NCBI GenBank assembly: GCA_016787485.1
Contig: JAEUUL010000004.1
Coordinates: 1-64,000 of the forward strand
Length of the DNA stretch: 64,000 nt
Direction: 5' to 3'
Origin: Bacteroidota bacterium
GTDB lineage: Bacteria > Bacteroidota > Bacteroidia > NS11-12g > UBA955
This document shows positions 55,361-64,000 of the stretch, in pieces. How positions within the stretch are numbered: position 1 is the stretch's first letter; each line of letters begins with the position of its first letter. The translations under genes and the position numbers were made by a program. The notes beneath the pieces are model-generated. The model was not told the DNA's origin. It did no database searches and was given only the letters and a program-made list of their open reading frames with translations.

Positions 55361-57610
55361 TTACTTTGTAATCTTATTCACGCGGTTGTTTACCATTCGG
55401 TTCACTGTGCGTTTCATCAACTCATTTACCTTGCGGTCTGTGTTTTTCAAACCTGCTGAAATCCGGGAGAACAGCGCAGTTGTGCGAACTATTCTGTTTT
55501 CCTGTTCACCTGAATCGAGGTCCTTTTTATACCGTTGAATCAGGGCGGCAATTTTGCTGATGTGCGACTCCTGCTCCTGCATCAAAACGCTGGCGAATGC
55601 AGCATCGGGCTGGAAGGTGTTGTCACCGGTCAGATAAATGTTCACCCTGGGATTCAGGGTGTCTACTATCTGATCGTCCAATGGATATATGTTATATTTT
55701 AATTTGGAATGTTCATGTTCCAGGCGCGCTTTTTCTTCCAGTTCACCCAATGGCCATTCCAAAAAGGTAAGCACATTGCGGGCCAGATTTCCCATGTAAA
55801 CACCTTCTTCAGACGATTCCTGCAGAAACAGATTGTATCCGGCCTCATCTGCAGTGTGATTTGCGAATTGAAGGAATCGCTTTCTGTTAAAGCCCAGCAG
55901 ACGCAACTGATAGGCCAGCTCCACTATTGAGAAAGTGCCAGAATCCAGTCTTGAAAGCAGGTAACCGGCCATTGCAGCAGCTCCGGCAGGTTCCGGTTTT
56001 CTCACATGACCCAGAACATAAGAAACACGTTCATCTCCTTTGAGGTCTTTGCCCGACCCAAACTGGGTGCAACGGTACAAATCCTCGCCATAAACCAGTG
56101 CCTGGGCAAAAGGATTCAGGGTATGTGTGGCAGGATGGAATGTACTCTTACCGCGGAATGACTCTTCCGATTCAAAACTATCTTTCAGAATTTCATAGCA
56201 ACGGTTTCCATTGGAATAACTGGAGGATCCCAAACCTACGTATGCTGTACCCCGTCCACTCAGATGCCTCTGTACAACAACACCCAGCAGCTGTGCCAGA
56301 GATTGGATATTTGCAAGGTCAAAAATGCCATGGATTCTGGTTTTTATGTCCTTTCCCCACGATTTAGAATCAAGCAAACGGCTGATATTCGGGAACAAGC
56401 TGTACAATTCACTGCGGGTTTTTTCATTCAGCAGCCGGGGATTTCTAAGCACTTTGTCTGCGATAATTGCGGCCGCCAGTGCAGCCCCGATTGAAGCCTG
56501 ATTCCATGTAGAAACGGCTTTCAGTTTGCCGGCAGAAACCAGCTCCTCCACCATAAGGAAATACGGCAGCATGAGTCCGCTAATACCACCTTCCACACCA
56601 TCTCTTACAAATACCCTGCTGTCCTGAATATGGCACTTCAGACTGGTTAAAGTATAACGGATATTTTCATCTTTTGTTAATTCTGCTATACTCTGTTTCC
56701 TTTCCTCGGCGAGTTCCTTCAACGCAAAGAACAATAGATTCTGTATCTCATCTGCACTCTGGGGATTGGTCGGAAAGAAATATCCTCCCAGAATCAAAGC
56801 ATCGCGCAAAGCGCCCGGATCGCGCTGCTGACGGTTGATATAGGTTCTCAAACGGGTAAGCGCCGGTTCTTCAGATTCAAGCCTGCGCAAGAATGCCGTT
56901 TTTTCGTGATTCATGAAATCCGCTTCTTCATCCGGGCACCAAATGATCAGACTGCCTTCATCGTGATTCAACAAGGTGTAACTCTTACCGGCAAATTGCA
57001 TGTTTGTTTTTTGCATTTCACGTAAAGCATCATGCAAAGAAATACCCATGTTAGAACTGGTAGAACAAACGATGGTTTTGCGGGCAAATGTTTTCCAGAT
57101 GGCAATGTCCAAATGGTCTATACGGGCCAGTTGATCAGCGCCAACACTTTGCAGCAGTTCCTGATTAAAAATGGCCTCCCCCTGATGTGTTTTTCTGGAA
57201 ATCAGATACTCCCTTACCAGGTTCAGATAATCTGAAGCAGACATAGATTTGAAAGACTCCATGGTATTCAATACCTGCTCACTCATGAGTCCCAGCGCAT
57301 TAAACCCTTTGATACAACTCTCGAAGCGTTTCCATCCGCGCATAAAGGTAATCTGCCTGTTCAGCACCGCGCTGCAGATTGGCGCATCAAACATGGTATT
57401 GTCGTTTCCCGCGTCGTATGGAAGCAAATCAGGATGAAAAGCTCCGGCAGGTTTTATGGAAATCTTTTGCGCAATCTTATAGGTCATCAGCGTAATATCT
57501 GTGATGTAGCTATAGCTGCGGTTTTCGTAATTATCCACCACTACCTCTCCCTCTTTATTCAGGGCAGAGGTAAACTCCGGCATGGGGGTGTGTATATAAT
57601 TATCCTTCAT
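55361..57610 (-). CDS. Large protein of unknown function (749 aa)
   Basis: A soluble cytoplasmic protein with no signal peptide or TM helix. I do not recognise the family. Visible parts: an N-terminus with MPEFTSALNKEGEVV, a Cys-containing stretch IVCSTSSNMG, RDGVEGGISGLMLPYFLM, and GRGTAYVGLGSSSYSNGN, which has a glycine/serine-rich loop that could bind a cofactor or nucleotide. Its start overlaps RidA by 11 bp and it ends 9 bp before the amidohydrolase, so the whole set is coupled. A biosynthetic role is inferred from context only. Confidence 0.6.
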   Translation of the reverse strand: MKDNYIHTPMPEFTSALNKEGEVVVDNYENRSYSYITDITLMTYKIAQKISIKPAGAFHPDLLPYDAGNDNTMFDAPICSAVLNRQITFMRGWKRFESCIKGFNALGLMSEQVLNTMESFKSMSASDYLNLVREYLISRKTHQGEAIFNQELLQSVGADQLARIDHLDIAIWKTFARKTIVCSTSSNMGISLHDALREMQKTNMQFAGKSYTLLNHDEGSLIIWCPDEEADFMNHEKTAFLRRLESEEPALTRLRTYINRQQRDPGALRDALILGGYFFPTNPQSADEIQNLLFFALKELAEERKQSIAELTKDENIRYTLTSLKCHIQDSRVFVRDGVEGGISGLMLPYFLMVEELVSAGKLKAVSTWNQASIGAALAAAIIADKVLRNPRLLNEKTRSELYSLFPNISRLLDSKSWGKDIKTRIHGIFDLANIQSLAQLLGVVVQRHLSGRGTAYVGLGSSSYSNGNRCYEILKDSFESEESFRGKSTFHPATHTLNPFAQALVYGEDLYRCTQFGSGKDLKGDERVSYVLGHVRKPEPAGAAAMAGYLLSRLDSGTFSIVELAYQLRLLGFNRKRFLQFANHTADEAGYNLFLQESSEEGVYMGNLARNVLTFLEWPLGELEEKARLEHEHSKLKYNIYPLDDQIVDTLNPRVNIYLTGDNTFQPDAAFASVLMQEQESHISKIAALIQRYKKDLDSGEQENRIVRTTALFSRISAGLKNTDRKVNELMKRTVNRMVNNRVNKITK

Positions 57611-58037
57611 TCTGGTCTTGTTTTATTGCAATTACTTTTAATTCGATACACACAGGCGAAGGAAAACGGGTTACTTCAACTGTGGTTCTGCAAGGCATGA
57701 TGTGTGCGAAATGCTTGCCATACACTTCATTGAATTTGCGGAAATCCCGGCCTATATCTGTTAAGAAAACAGTAATATCGATGATGTTTTCCAGAGAACT
57801 ATCCAATTCCTCCAGGAGTATTTTCAAATTGTCCACAATCGCTTCAAACTGTTCAACGACATCAAATCCGGTAACGTTTCCTGCTCCGTCATAGCTTACA
57901 CCCGGAATCTCACTGATTCCTTTTTTCCGTGCAATGATTCCACTGATATAAATAAAGTCTCCAACGACTCTTGCATGTGGATGAAAAGAAGATCTTCCTT
58001 CCGGAAGAGCCTCACTGTGATATTCAAGATTTTTCAT
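57600..58037 (-). CDS. RidA family (YjgF/YER057c) protein
   Basis: A 145-residue RidA-type protein, usually a homotrimer that hydrolyses reactive enamine/imine intermediates from PLP enzymes. The family pattern is seen: HPHARVVGDFIYISGI, LKILLEELDSSLENI, VTVFLTDI-like strand, then CRTTVEVTRFPSPVCIEL with the Arg that binds the imino acid carboxylate. It overlaps both neighbours (4 and 11 bp). Its partner here could be the aminotransferase at 59259 or an ATP-grasp product, but it may act on an unknown sugar-derived imine. Confidence 0.88.
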   Translation of the reverse strand: MKNLEYHSEALPEGRSSFHPHARVVGDFIYISGIIARKKGISEIPGVSYDGAGNVTGFDVVEQFEAIVDNLKILLEELDSSLENIIDITVFLTDIGRDFRKFNEVYGKHFAHIMPCRTTVEVTRFPSPVCIELKVIAIKQDQNEG

Positions 58038-59230
58038 TTTCCGTATTCTATGATAAATGCATTTTCGATTTCCTTTTCCTTTCGCAACACCAGATCCCTG
58101 TCCGTTCCGGCAACGACAAAATATCCGGGCCTGTCCCTGCTGTCCTTCACTTCCCGGATTTCATCACCGGGCCTGATATCCAATTGAAAAACCAGCAAAT
58201 CGCTGGCAAGATTGTTGTCAAAATAAATGTTTGTCGTTTTGCCGGGTTTAAATTCAAAGAATTTCATCACTACAAACTTCAGTTTATAGTCATCAATCTT
58301 AATATCAAAGGGCTCATTAAAGACACAGTGAATCAATGCACGGTTCGGTTCAAAACCAGTAAGGTAGGGTATGATTTTGCTGCTGATGCTTCCTCCACCT
58401 CCCCTGGCAGCAATCTCCATAAGACAGACTTTATCTCCATCTACTTTGTACTCTGCATGGGTTACACCGAAAGGCAATTTGAGTGATTGAATTACCTGTG
58501 CATTGACCTGAAAGAGACGATTCTCCAACTCCGGAGAAATATCCCCCAGGTACGTATTCCTCACATCAATACAATCATTGCTGATATAGTGATATTTTTT
58601 TGTTATAGCCAGATTGTATACCCGGTTGTCCTGCACATACGCTTCCACAGAGAATTCGTAACCCTCTACAAATTGTTCAATCAGGATGCCGCGTGAACGA
58701 CTCTCATGCCATGCCGTGGTAATGCGGTCAACTGCAGATTGCACGGTGAGTATATAAACCCCTTTGCTTCCCTGTGAATTAATGGGTTTAACAATCCACT
58801 TCCCCGAATCTGCATGGCTATTGTAAAAAGCAATTGCCTCTCTGGGTTCATCAAAAAAGTGGAAGTCCGGAATAACTGAAGGCAACTGGTGCTTCAGGTA
58901 CTCACGCATAGTGTATTTATTTGTGAATCTCAGTGCATTCTCGAACCCGATACCTTTCAACCCCAGTGATTCGGCCACATATGCCACAGTGGGTACTGCC
59001 ACATCTGTCTGATCTGTAACAATTGCATCTATTTTATATTTTTTTGCTATTTCCAGATTACCTTCCCTGTCTGTGGTATCTGCCTGTTCAAAATAATCTG
59101 CAAGTGCACGACAAGGCGGATTCTCATACATGTCTGTAACCAAAACCTTTAAACCCAAAGATTTAGCCAGATTCACAATGGCCACCTGATTCTGACCACC
59201 ACCTACTATTTGCAATAATTTGTCTTTCAT
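58034..59230 (-). CDS. ATP-grasp ligase (CarB/PurK-like)
   Basis: A 398-residue ATP-grasp protein. The preATP domain opens LLQIVGGGQNQVAIVNLAKS, the central region has FTNKYTMREYLK, the ATP-lid strand WIVKPINSQGSKGV, IEQFVEGYEFSVEAYV and the metal-binding CLMEIAARGGGG. It differs from purK in length and motif and is likely an acyl-amino ligase. Since RidA, an aminotransferase and an amidohydrolase sit beside it, an amino-acid-type ligation is likely; the substrates are unknown. A 28-bp gap precedes it. Confidence 0.84.
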   Translation of the reverse strand: MKDKLLQIVGGGQNQVAIVNLAKSLGLKVLVTDMYENPPCRALADYFEQADTTDREGNLEIAKKYKIDAIVTDQTDVAVPTVAYVAESLGLKGIGFENALRFTNKYTMREYLKHQLPSVIPDFHFFDEPREAIAFYNSHADSGKWIVKPINSQGSKGVYILTVQSAVDRITTAWHESRSRGILIEQFVEGYEFSVEAYVQDNRVYNLAITKKYHYISNDCIDVRNTYLGDISPELENRLFQVNAQVIQSLKLPFGVTHAEYKVDGDKVCLMEIAARGGGGSISSKIIPYLTGFEPNRALIHCVFNEPFDIKIDDYKLKFVVMKFFEFKPGKTTNIYFDNNLASDLLVFQLDIRPGDEIREVKDSRDRPGYFVVAGTDRDLVLRKEKEIENAFIIEYGK

Positions 59231-59258
59231 TTTATGAACATGCTTTACATGCCTTATT

Positions 59259-60413
59259 TTAATACTTTTTTAACCAACTGACAAAGCCATTATAACTCAC
59301 ATCATCCACTGCATAACTCATACGGAAATAGTCGGCAAAGTCCTTGCCATAAGCAATACCGGGAACTACTGCAATTCTATGCGTGTTCAATAAATCCGTA
59401 ACAAAATCATTCACATTCTGAGGTACTTTTATAAAATAATAGAAACTTCCATCCGGGTGAATATATTCCCAGCTTTTTTCCTGCAATAGTTTCATGATTT
59501 CCACTCTTCTGGCGTTATATACCCCGAGCATTGCGGCATACTCATCCTGATGGGCCTCCATTTCAGCCAGTGCGGAAACCCCTGCCCACTGGGTTGGAGC
59601 ACTGACATGGGTAATGCTGTTCTGTACCAATTTGAGGTAATTGCCTTTCATGGGTTCCGGAACAATGGCATATCCAAGGCGCCAACCCGTCATGCAGAAT
59701 GTTTTTGAAAAACTATTTATATAAATGATATTGTCCCGGTATAATGGGTAATTATCCAGCTGCAAGGCACTGACAAAACCAGGACTGTACACAATATGGT
59801 CATATACTTCATCAAACAGCAAATAAATGTTGCGTTCATAAGCCCATTTTATCATCCGATTCAATGTGTCCCCGGGTATTATTGTGCCGGTAGGATTGTT
59901 CGGGTTATTCAGAACAACCATTTTAGTCCGGGGAGTCGCATTTGTTTCTAAAAGCCCGGTGTCGGGTATGCAAAGATTTGCTCTGGTGGAAACGTTTACC
60001 GGCTTACCCCCGCACAAACTTGTAATGTTTGCGTATTGGGGCCAGGAGGGGTCAAATATGATGACTTCATCGCCCGGTTCTATTACGGACTGGATGGCAT
60101 AATGTATGGCCGAAACTCCCCCGTTCGTAATAAAAATGTCTGATGGGGCAATTTCTGTTCCGTATTTTGTATTCAAAGAAGAACAGATTTCCCTGCGGAG
60201 TTCCGGAATTCCCTGTGAATAGGTATATCGGGTCTGGTTGCTCTCCAGGGCTTTTACCATACCCTTTTTAATATATTCCGGAGTGGAAAAACAGGGTTCT
60301 CCGGTTTGCAATTTAAATATTTGCTTTCCCTGACTCTCCATTTCCCTGATACCATCTGCAATGGCAATGGCAGCGGGAGCATGAATGTTTTGAATGGTCT
60401 GGTTAACTTTCAT
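59259..60413 (-). CDS. PLP-dependent aminotransferase, class I/II (AspC-like)
   Basis: A 384-residue fold-type I aminotransferase. Substrate loop KLQTGEPCFSTP, cofactor residues NNPNNPTGT and DEVYD, and the PLP lysine K237 in SFSKTFCMTGWRLGYA are all present, with the final substrate Arg in YFRMSYA. It is close to the aspartate/aromatic aminotransferase group; the substrate is not certain. One base separates it from the GH43-like gene upstream, so it is in the same transcript, followed by the ATP-grasp gene after 28 bp. Confidence 0.9.
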   Translation of the reverse strand: MKVNQTIQNIHAPAAIAIADGIREMESQGKQIFKLQTGEPCFSTPEYIKKGMVKALESNQTRYTYSQGIPELRREICSSLNTKYGTEIAPSDIFITNGGVSAIHYAIQSVIEPGDEVIIFDPSWPQYANITSLCGGKPVNVSTRANLCIPDTGLLETNATPRTKMVVLNNPNNPTGTIIPGDTLNRMIKWAYERNIYLLFDEVYDHIVYSPGFVSALQLDNYPLYRDNIIYINSFSKTFCMTGWRLGYAIVPEPMKGNYLKLVQNSITHVSAPTQWAGVSALAEMEAHQDEYAAMLGVYNARRVEIMKLLQEKSWEYIHPDGSFYYFIKVPQNVNDFVTDLLNTHRIAVVPGIAYGKDFADYFRMSYAVDDVSYNGFVSWLKKY

Positions 60414-60414
60414 A

Positions 60415-61338
60415 TCATTGATTCAGGACAGCCAGGCCCAAGCCTGTTTTGCCATACGTGTTGCCACAATAAATCATATATCGTTTACCCTGATAATCGA
60501 ATAAGTTGGGGTATTCAATCATTTCTGAATCCCAGCCCTCCACAGAGACATCAATTCCTGCATCTGCATCTTTGCGGACAAAATCAACTCCGTTTTCTGA
60601 TTCTGCATAACCAATTCTGTATGTGTGTCCGCGGTAGCAATACCACAGTTTATACATGTTATCCTCGAATATGGGATGGGGTTTGGCAATAATGTGTTCT
60701 CCAGAATTTTTAAAATCAAGAACGGCCTTGCCATTGCGTTGCCAATGCACGCCATCCAATGATTCTGCATATTTGACATTGTACACCGGGATACTCTGTT
60801 CACCCCCGGTGATCCAGGGTTCATAGGCAGTATAGTACATTTTCCATACGCCATCCTTTATATAAACCGAACAGGAACCGGTACCCAAAGGCTCTGAGGG
60901 GGTGCGGTCAAGCACGGGTGCTTTGCTAACCCTATGGAAAGATAATCCATTATCAGTACTCTTTGCCAAACCAATAAAAACCATAAATCTGTTTTTGGAT
61001 CCGGCAACCCAACCCACATAATACATATACAGGTCACCGTTGTGTTCCGTAATCCACGGATATGAGACACCGCTTTCATCAAAACAACCCATCTCGCCCA
61101 GATCAAGAACCGGATTTTCATCAATGGACAATGTAGTCCAGACATCATCCTCAATAATTCCACGAACAATTCCTATGCGTGATTCGCCCTGCTTATCCCG
61201 GCCTGTTACATACATCCACAACTCATTGCCAACGGTGCGAACAAAGCTTGCACCCGTATAACCATGCATCCACCAGATATCCGGACTGGGCTTTAGAATA
61301 TTGCCCAGTTTTTTCCAATTCATTTCAGAATTACTCAT
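60415..61338 (-). CDS. Glycoside hydrolase family 43/130-like five-bladed propeller
   Basis: A 307-residue protein without signal peptide. Repeated blade-like motifs recur: LWMYVTGRD, LYMYYVGWVAG, WKMYYTAYEP, YKLWYCYRGH, RYMIYCGNT, each ending a strand with aromatic residues, the pattern of GH43/GH32/GH68/GH130-type propellers. Acidic residues in the blades (DESGVSYPW, DSEMIEYPN) could be catalytic. Being cytoplasmic and inside a polysaccharide operon, it may process or check an intermediate rather than degrade an external glycan. It overlaps the acyltransferase by 8 bp. Confidence 0.75.
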   Translation of the reverse strand: MSNSEMNWKKLGNILKPSPDIWWMHGYTGASFVRTVGNELWMYVTGRDKQGESRIGIVRGIIEDDVWTTLSIDENPVLDLGEMGCFDESGVSYPWITEHNGDLYMYYVGWVAGSKNRFMVFIGLAKSTDNGLSFHRVSKAPVLDRTPSEPLGTGSCSVYIKDGVWKMYYTAYEPWITGGEQSIPVYNVKYAESLDGVHWQRNGKAVLDFKNSGEHIIAKPHPIFEDNMYKLWYCYRGHTYRIGYAESENGVDFVRKDADAGIDVSVEGWDSEMIEYPNLFDYQGKRYMIYCGNTYGKTGLGLAVLNQ

Positions 61339-61951
61339 GTCTTTTGAACAGTAATTTGGCTTTTTCCATTCCTATTACACTGTGGTCAGGAAATTCATCT
61401 GCCACCACGCTGTTTGCGCCAACCACACAGTTTCGACCCAACTTTGTACCTGCCAGAAGCGCCGCACCAATACCTACCCAGGTGCCGGTGCCAATAAATA
61501 AAGGCGTTCCCTGTTTATTGGGTTGCTGCATAATAGGTACCGCTGGGTGCGAAAATGTATGATTGTTATCTCCGACAAATACCCTTTCTGAGAAAAGTAC
61601 ATTGTTCTCCAGCTCAATCCTGTTTGTGCAGGACATGAGTAAGAATCTGCCAATCTGAATTTCGTTTCCTAAAAATATTTCTCCCTTATGCAGGTAATCA
61701 GCTTCATCAAAATCTGAGATGTATTTTCTGTCTATATAGTTCATCAAATTTCTGTTATCCAGAAATGCATTGATAAAAGCTCCTTCGCGAATGCTGGTCC
61801 GGTCTCCGATATGAATCCTGTGTGGATTGAGAATGCGAAAAGGCGGAGCTATTTTGGCACCTTCACCAAAATAGGCAAAAAGCTTTTTATCTTCGCTTGT
61901 GAGAGGCGTATTTTTTTCCAGGAGTATTTGTTCTACGGGCGGATGTTTCAT
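61331..61951 (-). CDS. Acyltransferase, left-handed beta-helix (hexapeptide) family
   Basis: A 206-residue LbH acyltransferase (for example sugar O- or N-acetyltransferase). Hexapeptide repeats run through ILNPHRIHIGDRTSI ... GRFLLMS ... LFIGTGTWVGIGAALLAG and LGRNCVVGANSVVADEFP. The catalytic His is probably in DNNHTFSHPA. The ATG at 61951 overlaps the GT2 stop (ATGA). An upstream frame to 62098 is inside the GT2 gene and is rejected. It likely acetylates a sugar of the glycan. Confidence 0.86.
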   Translation of the reverse strand: MKHPPVEQILLEKNTPLTSEDKKLFAYFGEGAKIAPPFRILNPHRIHIGDRTSIREGAFINAFLDNRNLMNYIDRKYISDFDEADYLHKGEIFLGNEIQIGRFLLMSCTNRIELENNVLFSERVFVGDNNHTFSHPAVPIMQQPNKQGTPLFIGTGTWVGIGAALLAGTKLGRNCVVGANSVVADEFPDHSVIGMEKAKLLFKRHE

Positions 61952-62922
61952 TTGAAGATGTTTACACTTTCTTTGATGACATACAAAGGTCTTTGCTTCA
62001 CCTCGAGATATATCTTCTCCAGGTATATTCCAATAATTCCAAGAACACACAAAATGAGTCCGGTGGAAAATACAAGAAAAGTAATAATGCTGGTCCAACC
62101 CATTACAGAGTCATTTGAAAACAATTTTCTGATAAGAATAAAGATGCCGTAACCAAAGGAGAAAAAAGAAAAAAGGAAACCAATGTAAAGCGATGCCCTG
62201 AGCAGGGTACTGGAATGAGCAATAATTCCAACCAATGCCAGCTGGACCCTTTTGCGCAAAGTATAGGAACTCTTGCCTATCTGCCGTTCCTGGTGATCCA
62301 CATCTATACCTACGATATTAAAGCCGACATGCCGTAAAAGAGAAGAAATATGCCTGCTCTGTTCACGGAACTTAATGATGGCATTTCTTACCTGCTTATT
62401 TACAATATAGAAACTCAGATTTTCAGTTTTAAATTCATTCTTCGCCAATGAATCATACAGTCTGAAATAGATATTCCTAAGGAATTTTCTAAGGAAACTT
62501 CTGTTGCCCCGAAATTGTGAGATCCCATATACAATGTCGAAACCTTCAATGGCTTTGTCATACAATTTCCTGATATCCTCAGGCTGATCCTGTAAATCGC
62601 AGTCCATTACCACAACCCAGTTACCCGTGGCAAAATCATACCCAGCAGAAATCGCATAATGTTGTCCGAAATTGCGCGATAGATTAATGCCTTTAATGTT
62701 TCTATCTGCTGATGCCAGTTTTTGTATAACCGGCCATGCGTTATCAGGACTCTTGTCATTGATCAGCAGTATTTCATAGGTAACTGACATTCCCATGAGG
62801 GTACTCGTCAATCTGTCACATAAAGAAATCAGGCATTCTGCACATCCATAGACAGGAACAATGACAGATATTTCCGGATCGGCGGTGTTATTCTGGTGAT
62901 GCGGATTAAAGTCTTTTTGCAT
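61948..62922 (-). CDS. Glycosyltransferase family 2 with C-terminal TM helices (GtrB/DPM1-like)
   Basis: A 324-residue GT-A enzyme. The donor site is seen in ISVIVPVYGCAE, LLINDKSPDNAW, GINLSRNFGQHYAISAGYDFA and VVMDCDLQDQPEDI (DxD-type DCDLQD); the C-terminus has two TM helices (FLFSFFSFGYGIFIL and ITFLVFSTGLILCVLGIIGIY). This layout matches undecaprenyl- or dolichyl-phosphate glycosyl transferases (GtrB, ArnC). It probably loads a sugar onto a lipid carrier for the adjacent membrane protein. Confidence 0.9.
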   Translation of the reverse strand: MQKDFNPHHQNNTADPEISVIVPVYGCAECLISLCDRLTSTLMGMSVTYEILLINDKSPDNAWPVIQKLASADRNIKGINLSRNFGQHYAISAGYDFATGNWVVVMDCDLQDQPEDIRKLYDKAIEGFDIVYGISQFRGNRSFLRKFLRNIYFRLYDSLAKNEFKTENLSFYIVNKQVRNAIIKFREQSRHISSLLRHVGFNIVGIDVDHQERQIGKSSYTLRKRVQLALVGIIAHSSTLLRASLYIGFLFSFFSFGYGIFILIRKLFSNDSVMGWTSIITFLVFSTGLILCVLGIIGIYLEKIYLEVKQRPLYVIKESVNIFK

Positions 62923-62930
62923 GCTTGTGT

Positions 62931-64000
62931 TTACTTTTTATGAAAGGAAGCTGAATCGGAAGAAACCTGCAACACAAAACCATCCTTACCCAGCGGTACT
63001 TCTTTCCAAAAGCTCTTTAACTGCCAGTATTTTTTGATAAGACTGCTGAAATTGCTCCGGATAATCCGGGACTGCTCCTGATTTCTGGATGCAAAATAAA
63101 AAAATACCCTGCCTGATGTTAAGGCTTTCTGCATACTGTCTTTCATCCAGAAAGCCCGGTATCCTTTATTTGCAGGATGATTAAAGAACGGGCCGGTATG
63201 ATAGATGACCGGTCGCTTTCCTACAGGTTCATTCCTGAAATGACAATCGTGAAAGTAAGCAGGATAATTTTCAGGAACACTGATGATATAGCTGGCATTT
63301 AAACCGGACAATTTATCATCAAGCTCATGAATTGCATTTCTGGCCATTAATTTTTCTATTCTGGAATATCTGTTTCCCTGAATAACAGAAATAAAAAGTA
63401 CCGCGCAGAAGAGGATTGAAATAACATTCAACTGAATCCCGTTGACTGGTGTTTTGTTCAGTGAAAAACAAAATAAACATTGAAGAAGAAAAGCGTAAAC
63501 AAAAAGAATATCCGAAACCCTGGAGGGCGGCATTTTGAAAAAGAAAGCCAACAATGCGGTAATCATTAAAAGAAATGCTGTAAAAACAAAGAAACGTATT
63601 GCGGAATCTCTTGCAGGAAAAATTAAATACAGAAGGAAAGAAAGGAGGAGATAATATAAAAACAGCTGATTTTTAAAGAATTTGTCATTGAGAGTCATTC
63701 GTGTGAGAGAAAAAAACCGGCTGGCGGAATACCATGAAGATGTTTCAGCTGACCGGATCATCTTTTGAAGATTATTTGTGCTGAAAGCCGGCACATCCGG
63801 CATCATCCAGTTAAAAAACAATGTTCTTTCCGTATCTGTCCATAATCCGGCTTCCATTACTTTTTCCGCATTGGAAGCCCTTTCAAACAGTGCATAATCA
63901 TGAATTCTGCCGCGTGCAGCCTGCGACTGCAGATATTCCTTCACTTCAGGGTTTCTTTTTTCGGGTGCCAGTTGCTGCAATGCAACGGGTAACAGAACAG
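62931..64000 (-). CDS. Membrane glycosyltransferase-like protein, C-terminal part (cut by window edge)
   Basis: The frame is open to the right edge with no start codon that looks native; upstream codons read VLLPVA before the first listed residues, so the N-terminus is outside the window. About four TM helices lie near the middle (LFLYYLLLSFLLYLIFP; FFVFTAFLLMITALLAFFF; LFVYAFLLQCLFCFSL; VISILFCAVLFISVI), followed by a soluble C-terminal domain. Together with the GT2 gene 8 bp downstream, it may be a polyprenyl-sugar-using membrane transferase. The family cannot be confirmed from this fragment. Confidence 0.6.
   Translation of the reverse strand, partial: VLLPVALQQLAPEKRNPEVKEYLQSQAARGRIHDYALFERASNAEKVMEAGLWTDTERTLFFNWMMPDVPAFSTNNLQKMIRSAETSSWYSASRFFSLTRMTLNDKFFKNQLFLYYLLLSFLLYLIFPARDSAIRFFVFTAFLLMITALLAFFFKMPPSRVSDILFVYAFLLQCLFCFSLNKTPVNGIQLNVISILFCAVLFISVIQGNRYSRIEKLMARNAIHELDDKLSGLNASYIISVPENYPAYFHDCHFRNEPVGKRPVIYHTGPFFNHPANKGYRAFWMKDSMQKALTSGRVFFYFASRNQEQSRIIRSNFSSLIKKYWQLKSFWKEVPLGKDGFVLQVSSDSASFHKK

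Noticed and set aside
61952-62098. N-terminal extension of the acyltransferase
   Set aside because: It lies wholly inside the GT2 gene; ATG 61951 gives the usual ATGA coupling.

Overview
The window looks like chromosome of a Bacteroidota bacterium. Evidence: a secreted protein with a type IX secretion (T9SS) type A C-terminal sorting domain, a DUF5916/CBM9-like outer-membrane protein, WG-repeat and DUF2795 proteins, and promoters matching the Bacteroidota consensus (TTTG or TTG, 17-23 bp, TAnnTTTG) rather than sigma-70 boxes. Several -7 boxes lie only 4-7 nt before the start codon, which suggests leaderless mRNAs. Coding density is very high and no gene-free stretch exceeds 300 bp. I see no tRNA, rRNA, CRISPR array, insertion sequence or phage gene.

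Layout. 1-1393: start of a secreted protein gene leaving the left edge, and divergent hflX. 1447-11878: a three-gene minus-strand operon, visibly AT-richer than its flanks: a zinc-ribbon/WG-repeat membrane protein, a TPR-like/outer-membrane-barrel protein, and a 1577-residue T9SS cargo with SH3, FN3 and lipase-like domains. 12156-27404: core and housekeeping genes: DUF2795, an O-methyltransferase, a MarR regulator beside kynU with a perfect palindrome in the kynU promoter, Ppx/GppA, FtsH, an AI-2E family exporter, a DUF1684 lipoprotein, an MsbA-like ABC exporter, a DUF5916 protein, a LysM protein with a degenerate transglycosylase domain, gatA, tatA and frr with a strong terminator.

27450-64000: a surface-polysaccharide locus. 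The left part (27450-35978) holds purK cotranscribed with a glycosyltransferase and an asparagine synthetase, two more glycosyltransferases, a short SDR protein and a Wzy/ligase-like membrane protein. From 35957 to the right edge almost everything is on the minus strand with 4-bp overlaps or gaps of a few bases. This run contains six glycosyltransferase-type genes, a second AsnB-like protein, a PIG-L deacetylase, two ATP-grasp proteins, WecE, a class I aminotransferase, RidA, an acyltransferase, a GH43-like propeller, a TIM-barrel hydrolase and several proteins I do not recognise.

The most striking part is 44452-52273. It combines a sialic-acid set (NeuC/SiaA-type hydrolysing 2-epimerase, NeuB-type synthase with SAF domain, NeuA-type CMP transferase), a KdnB/KdnA-like pair (known to replace the terminal hydroxyl of Kdo by an amino group), and a HisF/HisH/WbpG-like set (known to turn N-acetyl sugars into acetamidino sugars). 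I infer a pathway to an unusual nonulosonic acid, possibly terminally aminated and/or amidinated. This combination is the main candidate for an undescribed system in the window.
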